Shown piece by piece: positions 60,704-64,000 of a stretch of DNA of 64,000 nucleotides. This DNA is from Pseudarthrobacter chlorophenolicus (GTDB lineage: Bacteria > Actinomycetota > Actinomycetes > Actinomycetales > Micrococcaceae): contig NZ_JZTW01000003.1 in NCBI RefSeq assembly GCF_000962805.1, forward strand, positions 177,545-241,544. Reading direction: 5' to 3'. The notes under the pieces are model-generated. The model saw only the letters and a list, made by a program, of their open reading frames with translations, made no database searches and had not been told where the DNA came from. The position numbers and the translations under genes are program-made. The stretch's first letter is position 1, and each line of letters begins with the position of its first letter.

Positions 60704-62338
60704 TTACCTCCCGCGCCGGGTGAACGTTCCCAGCCCGGTCCTGTTGTAGAAGTCCAGGACCACCTGCTGCGACGAGCCGTGCCGCGACTCCGTGAAGATC
60801 GCCCCGGCCAGGCCGTTGCCGTTCTCGCCGATGCTCTCGAAGCTGAAGGTGTCGCCGTCGAAGTGCTTCAGCGGGAAGGTTGTCTGCTTCCCGTCCGGGC
60901 CCATCCTCATGGCAAGCCCGCCGTCCTCCTGGAAGACCACCAACGGGCCGTAGTAGGAGTTGGCATAGGTGCCCGTGTACCGGCGGTCCGGCCCGGGCGG
61001 CGTGGGGTTGGCCGGGGCTTTGCCGTAGTCAATCTCCGGCTTGTCCGCCTCGTCCTGCTGCCGGAAGATGCCGCGGGTGAAGGGCAGCCAGTCCACGGTG
61101 GGCGAGCCGTGCTGGGCCGTGTCCATGAAGTCCGCGTTGACGGCCTCCGGGATCCCCTGCGGGCGGCCGTTGGTCAGGGTCACGATGGCAAGCTGTTCGC
61201 CGGGCAGCATGTTGACGGCAGTGGCCGCTCCCAGGTTGAAGGCGCCGGAGTGTCCCAGCTGCACGCGGCCTTCGTCGTCGTAGGACACGTTCCAGCCCAA
61301 TCCGTAGAAGCGGGATCTCGCCGCGGGTGCCGACGCCGGGCCGGACACGGAGTGCGGCACGTGGGTGGTCTGCAGCGCGGCCGCATCAATCACCGGGGTG
61401 CCGCCGTAGGTGCCGCCGCCCAGCTGCAGCCGGAGCCACTGGGCCAGGTCCCGCACTGACGAGCTGGCGCCGCCGGCCGGGGCTTCGGCGTCGGGATCCC
61501 TGCGGTACTTCGCCGCCCACTGCTTGTCCCCCACCGGCACGTGGAGAACGGCCCGGTTCTGCCTCTTCTCATAGTCCGCACGCCGGTAGCTGGACGAGGC
61601 CATGCCCAGCGGCCCGAACAGGATCCTGTCCGCCAGGTCCTCCCACGACGTGTCCATGGCGTCCGCTGCCGCCTGGCCGCCCTCCGTGAACCCGAAATTG
61701 CTGTAGTGGTAGCTGGACCGGAACGCGTCCAGCGGCTGCTGGTTCAGGTGGGACAGGATGTAGTCCCGGTCGAAGCCGAGGTCCTCGAGCAGGTCGCCGG
61801 CGCCGGTATGCAGTCCGCTTCGGTGGGACAGCAGGTCGGCGAAGGTGGCGTTCCGGGTGACGTACTCGTCGTTGAGGGCGAAGTCCCCGTTGTGCTTGAT
61901 CACCGGGTCCGTCCAGGCGACCACCTCCCGGCCCACCACGCCCGCGATCACCGTGGAAGCGAGCGGTTTGGACACGGACGCCACCTGGAACACCGTATCC
62001 GGCGTGACCTTTTCCGGCTTGCCCACTTCCCGGACGCCGAAGCCCTTGGCGTACAGCACCTCGTCCTGATAGACGACGGCGACAGCCAGCCCGGGCAGTC
62101 CGGTGTCGGCGAGCGCGTACCCGGCGAAGTCGCCCAGCCGCGCCAGTGCACGGTCCACCTTGGCCCTGTCCAGCAGTGGGGGCACCTGTCCCGGCGGGGC
62201 GGGGAGCAAAGCGGATGGCACCGATGCGGACGCCTGCCTCGGTGCGTTGCCGGCGGCCAGGAGGGGCACTCCGGCAGCCCCGATTCCGGCGGTTTTGAGG
62301 AGGGTGCGGCGGGTGGGCAAAACTGAACCACTGGTCAT
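60704..62338 (-). CDS. Tat-exported serine hydrolase (class C beta-lactamase family)
   Basis: A 544-aa protein. A twin-arginine signal (TRRTLLKTAGIGAAG, about 9-23) precedes a beta-lactamase/penicillin-binding fold: active-site S-x-x-K in ASVSKPLAS (serine 121, lysine 124), YSN at 213-215 and HSG in QLGHSGAFN near 370. The extra C-terminal ~110 residues (YTGTYANSYYGPLVVF onward) form the lipocalin-like domain common in esterase-type members. Probably an exported esterase or D-aminopeptidase-like enzyme rather than a resistance lactamase. ATG 62338 follows AGGATCCGCC. Confidence 0.9.
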   Translation of the reverse strand: MTSGSVLPTRRTLLKTAGIGAAGVPLLAAGNAPRQASASVPSALLPAPPGQVPPLLDRAKVDRALARLGDFAGYALADTGLPGLAVAVVYQDEVLYAKGFGVREVGKPEKVTPDTVFQVASVSKPLASTVIAGVVGREVVAWTDPVIKHNGDFALNDEYVTRNATFADLLSHRSGLHTGAGDLLEDLGFDRDYILSHLNQQPLDAFRSSYHYSNFGFTEGGQAAADAMDTSWEDLADRILFGPLGMASSSYRRADYEKRQNRAVLHVPVGDKQWAAKYRRDPDAEAPAGGASSSVRDLAQWLRLQLGGGTYGGTPVIDAAALQTTHVPHSVSGPASAPAARSRFYGLGWNVSYDDEGRVQLGHSGAFNLGAATAVNMLPGEQLAIVTLTNGRPQGIPEAVNADFMDTAQHGSPTVDWLPFTRGIFRQQDEADKPEIDYGKAPANPTPPGPDRRYTGTYANSYYGPLVVFQEDGGLAMRMGPDGKQTTFPLKHFDGDTFSFESIGENGNGLAGAIFTESRHGSSQQVVLDFYNRTGLGTFTRRGR

Positions 62339-62536
62339 GGCGGATCCTTGATCCTCAGGCGGTGAGCACTTTTATGAGGCCCCAGCCGTCCCGCGCCTTA
62401 ATACTGGACCCGGCGCCCGGGCGGTGCAATGGGCACCCGGCAGCTTTAGGGCTTCCGGCCTATCGCGGTCCCGGCGGCGGGGCAGTATGGTGGGCCCACG
62501 CCCGCGCAATTTTGACCCGGGAAAGAGGCGACTCCC

Positions 62537-63232
62537 ATGGCCACCGCATCCGTTCCGCACACCCGCCCGCAGCCCAAAACCCGCTGGCTGGTCCCCGCCG
62601 CCCTCATTCTGCTCAGCCTGGTTCCCCTCATCGCCGGCACGGTCCGCCTGACCGACCTGGCCGGCGGTGAGGTGCGGCCGGACAACGCCCGGTTCTTCGA
62701 CTCGCCCGTCCCGGTGCTGATACACGTCCCCACGGTCACGGTGTACCTGCTGCTGGGCGCGTTCCAGTTCGTTCCCTCGCTGCGGCAGGGCAAGCGCGGG
62801 AAGCTCAGTTGGCATAAGATGGCCGGCCGCATCCTGGTGCCAGCGGGTCTGCTGGCAGCCCTATCCGGTTTATGGATGGCGGTGTTCTACGACCTTCCCC
62901 CGCTCGACGGTCCGCTGCTGCTGACCCTCCGGCTGGTGTTCGGGTCCGCCATGGTGGCGTTCCTGGTCCTCGGGTTCCGCGCGGTTCGGCGCCGCAACTA
63001 TGTCCGGCACAGCGAGTGGATGTCCCGCGCGTATGCTATCGGCATTGCCCAGGGCACCATCGTGGTGGTCACTATTCCCTGGACTGTCCTGGTGGGGCCG
63101 GTAACCGAGCTGAGCCGCGGCCTCCTGATCGGAGCGTCGTGGGTGCTCAGCCTGGCGGTGGCCGAGTACTTCATCCACCGCCGGGCGCATAAAGCTGGCC
63201 ACCGGCCGCACACGTCTATCCAGCCGGTCTAG
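62537..63232 (+). CDS. DUF2306 family membrane protein
   Basis: A 231-aa protein with about six hydrophobic segments (WLVPAALILLSLVPLIAGTV, VTVYLLLGAFQFVPSL and others). KLSWHKMAGRILVPAG and YVRHSEWMSRAYAIGIAQGT carry the conserved histidines of DUF2306, which resemble haem-binding positions of cytochrome b561-type folds. ATG 62537 follows AAAGAGG. It is divergent from the serine hydrolase across 198 bp. Confidence 0.85.
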   Translation: MATASVPHTRPQPKTRWLVPAALILLSLVPLIAGTVRLTDLAGGEVRPDNARFFDSPVPVLIHVPTVTVYLLLGAFQFVPSLRQGKRGKLSWHKMAGRILVPAGLLAALSGLWMAVFYDLPPLDGPLLLTLRLVFGSAMVAFLVLGFRAVRRRNYVRHSEWMSRAYAIGIAQGTIVVVTIPWTVLVGPVTELSRGLLIGASWVLSLAVAEYFIHRRAHKAGHRPHTSIQPV

Positions 63233-63968
63233 CTTCCGCGACCGGAACCAGCCGGTAGGCGAACCGGGCTGACGGATTTTCGTCCGGGTTGACCCTGAAG
63301 CCCGCTCCCTTGCCGGTCAACAGCACCGGAACCTTCAGCACCTTTCCGTCGCAGGGAATGTTTACGGGCGCCAGGATTTCGGCACCGGCAGCGGCAGCCA
63401 GGCCCGCCTTGGTCCAAGGCACACCGTCACAGACGATCTGGAGCTCGTACTGGCCGGGTTCGGCTGTCAGTGTGGCCGCGGCGGGCTGGTTGCCTTGATG
63501 GCTGCCCCTCAGCTCACCTGGCAGCACCGGCTGCAGCTGCTGTGACGACCAGTCCGACAGGTCCTCTAGCTCCGATAACCGCGGGTCCGGGTTTGCCTCG
63601 ATCTTAACGCCAGTGGCGGACGGCTTGCCTGTGGGCGGAACGGTGCTGATGGTGACGGGGCCGCCGTTGTGCCTCATGAAGCGGTCCAGCGTGGCGTCGC
63701 ATCTGAACTCCGCACGCTCCGGGACGCCGTCCTCCCCCACGATGGTGAGTTTGGCTCCGTAGACTCCGGCGCAAGCACCGGTAACCAGGTAATCCCCCGG
63801 CGCCAGTGCCAGGGACAGCTTGCCGGCCGGTTCTGCGTCCGACGGCATGCCCGGTTCCGTCAGCGACACCCCAAGCAGGGCCGCCACCTCATCCACGTTC
63901 TCTTCGAAGGAGCGCTGTTGACGCCAGCCGAAAATAGGGCCAAATACGCCAACTGAAAATGAGGCCAC
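63216..63968 (-). CDS. Uncharacterised two-domain protein, N-terminus doubtful
   Basis: Up to 250 aa. From about residue 18 (RSFEENVDEVAALLG) the sequence looks like a soluble, probably exported protein with two beta-rich modules, each carrying a cysteine (LVTGACAGVYGAKLTIVG and YELQIVCDGVPW). The first ~17 residues (VGVFGPIFGWRQQ) have no signal-peptide character, the GTG at 63968 lacks a ribosome binding site, and a TAA closes the frame 3 codons upstream. Either the start is wrong or the 5' part, perhaps a signal sequence, has been lost. No family recognised. Confidence 0.55.
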   Translation of the reverse strand: MASFSVGVFGPIFGWRQQRSFEENVDEVAALLGVSLTEPGMPSDAEPAGKLSLALAPGDYLVTGACAGVYGAKLTIVGEDGVPERAEFRCDATLDRFMRHNGGPVTISTVPPTGKPSATGVKIEANPDPRLSELEDLSDWSSQQLQPVLPGELRGSHQGNQPAAATLTAEPGQYELQIVCDGVPWTKAGLAAAAGAEILAPVNIPCDGKVLKVPVLLTGKGAGFRVNPDENPSARFAYRLVPVAEARPAG

Positions 63969-64000
63969 TGACCATTATGGAAGGTGATCACATTGGATGT

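Overview
The window is high-GC DNA with short intergenic gaps, frequent GTG/TTG starts and AGGAG-type ribosome binding sites. The gene families (actinobacterial HelD-like helicase, MTES_1575-type nuclease, Pgl/BREX type 2, GYD-domain protein) suggest an actinobacterial chromosome, most likely Micrococcaceae (Arthrobacter/Pseudarthrobacter-like). That placement is an inference from gene content. I saw no rRNA, tRNA, integrase, transposase or CRISPR array.

Layout. (1) 1-4.7 kb is housekeeping metabolism: the 3' part of an M15-like zinc peptidase homologue, then a divergent nucleoside/sugar locus (nucleoside hydrolase and MFS transporter on the minus strand; ribokinase and GNAT acetyltransferase on the plus strand). 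(2) 4.85-43.9 kb is one large defence island. It holds a translationally coupled pair of DUF262 (GmrSD-like) proteins; a DUF4230 membrane protein divergent from an unrecognised 439-aa membrane/coiled-coil protein plus a 75-aa helical protein; a third DUF262 protein fused to HNH, alkyltransferase-like and DUF4268 domains; an 1866-aa helicase-nuclease with a HelD-like helicase directly upstream; an HNH endonuclease gene interrupted by one in-frame TGA; a complete BREX type 2 operon (pglW, pglX, pglY, pglZ, brxD, brxHI) with every junction overlapping; and a SIR2-family protein with a macro-like N-terminal region. (3) 44.2-52.1 kb is an amino-acid locus (permease, PLP aminotransferase, divergent Lrp/AsnC regulator, ThDP enzyme). 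It has been rearranged: a low-GC unknown gene, a decayed second Lrp 3' end, a YefM/YoeB toxin-antitoxin pair, and a PucR-type regulator whose N-terminus is replaced by a copy of the ThDP enzyme's 3' end. (4) 52.2-64 kb is ordinary chromosome: an alpha/beta hydrolase, a Tat-exported PHP-domain protein, a quinone-reductase-like enzyme, an aldo/keto reductase-TetR operon with two operators, a ProP-like transporter, a small G-[ST]-Y-V repeat protein, a GYD protein, a Tat-exported serine hydrolase, a DUF2306 membrane protein and an uncharacterised two-domain protein.

The island genes are predicted to act against foreign DNA at several levels: modification-dependent or nick-type restriction (three DUF262 proteins), helicase-nuclease action, methylation-based BREX exclusion and possible NAD-depleting abortive infection (SIR2). 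Base composition is patchy: about 43-50% GC in sampled parts of central pglX, the SIR2 gene and the 47.6-48.6 kb gene, against 60% or more in sampled neighbouring lines. This fits piecemeal acquisition. The least explained parts are the 439-aa/75-aa pair, the DUF262-ATL-DUF4268 fusion and the HelD/helicase-nuclease unit.
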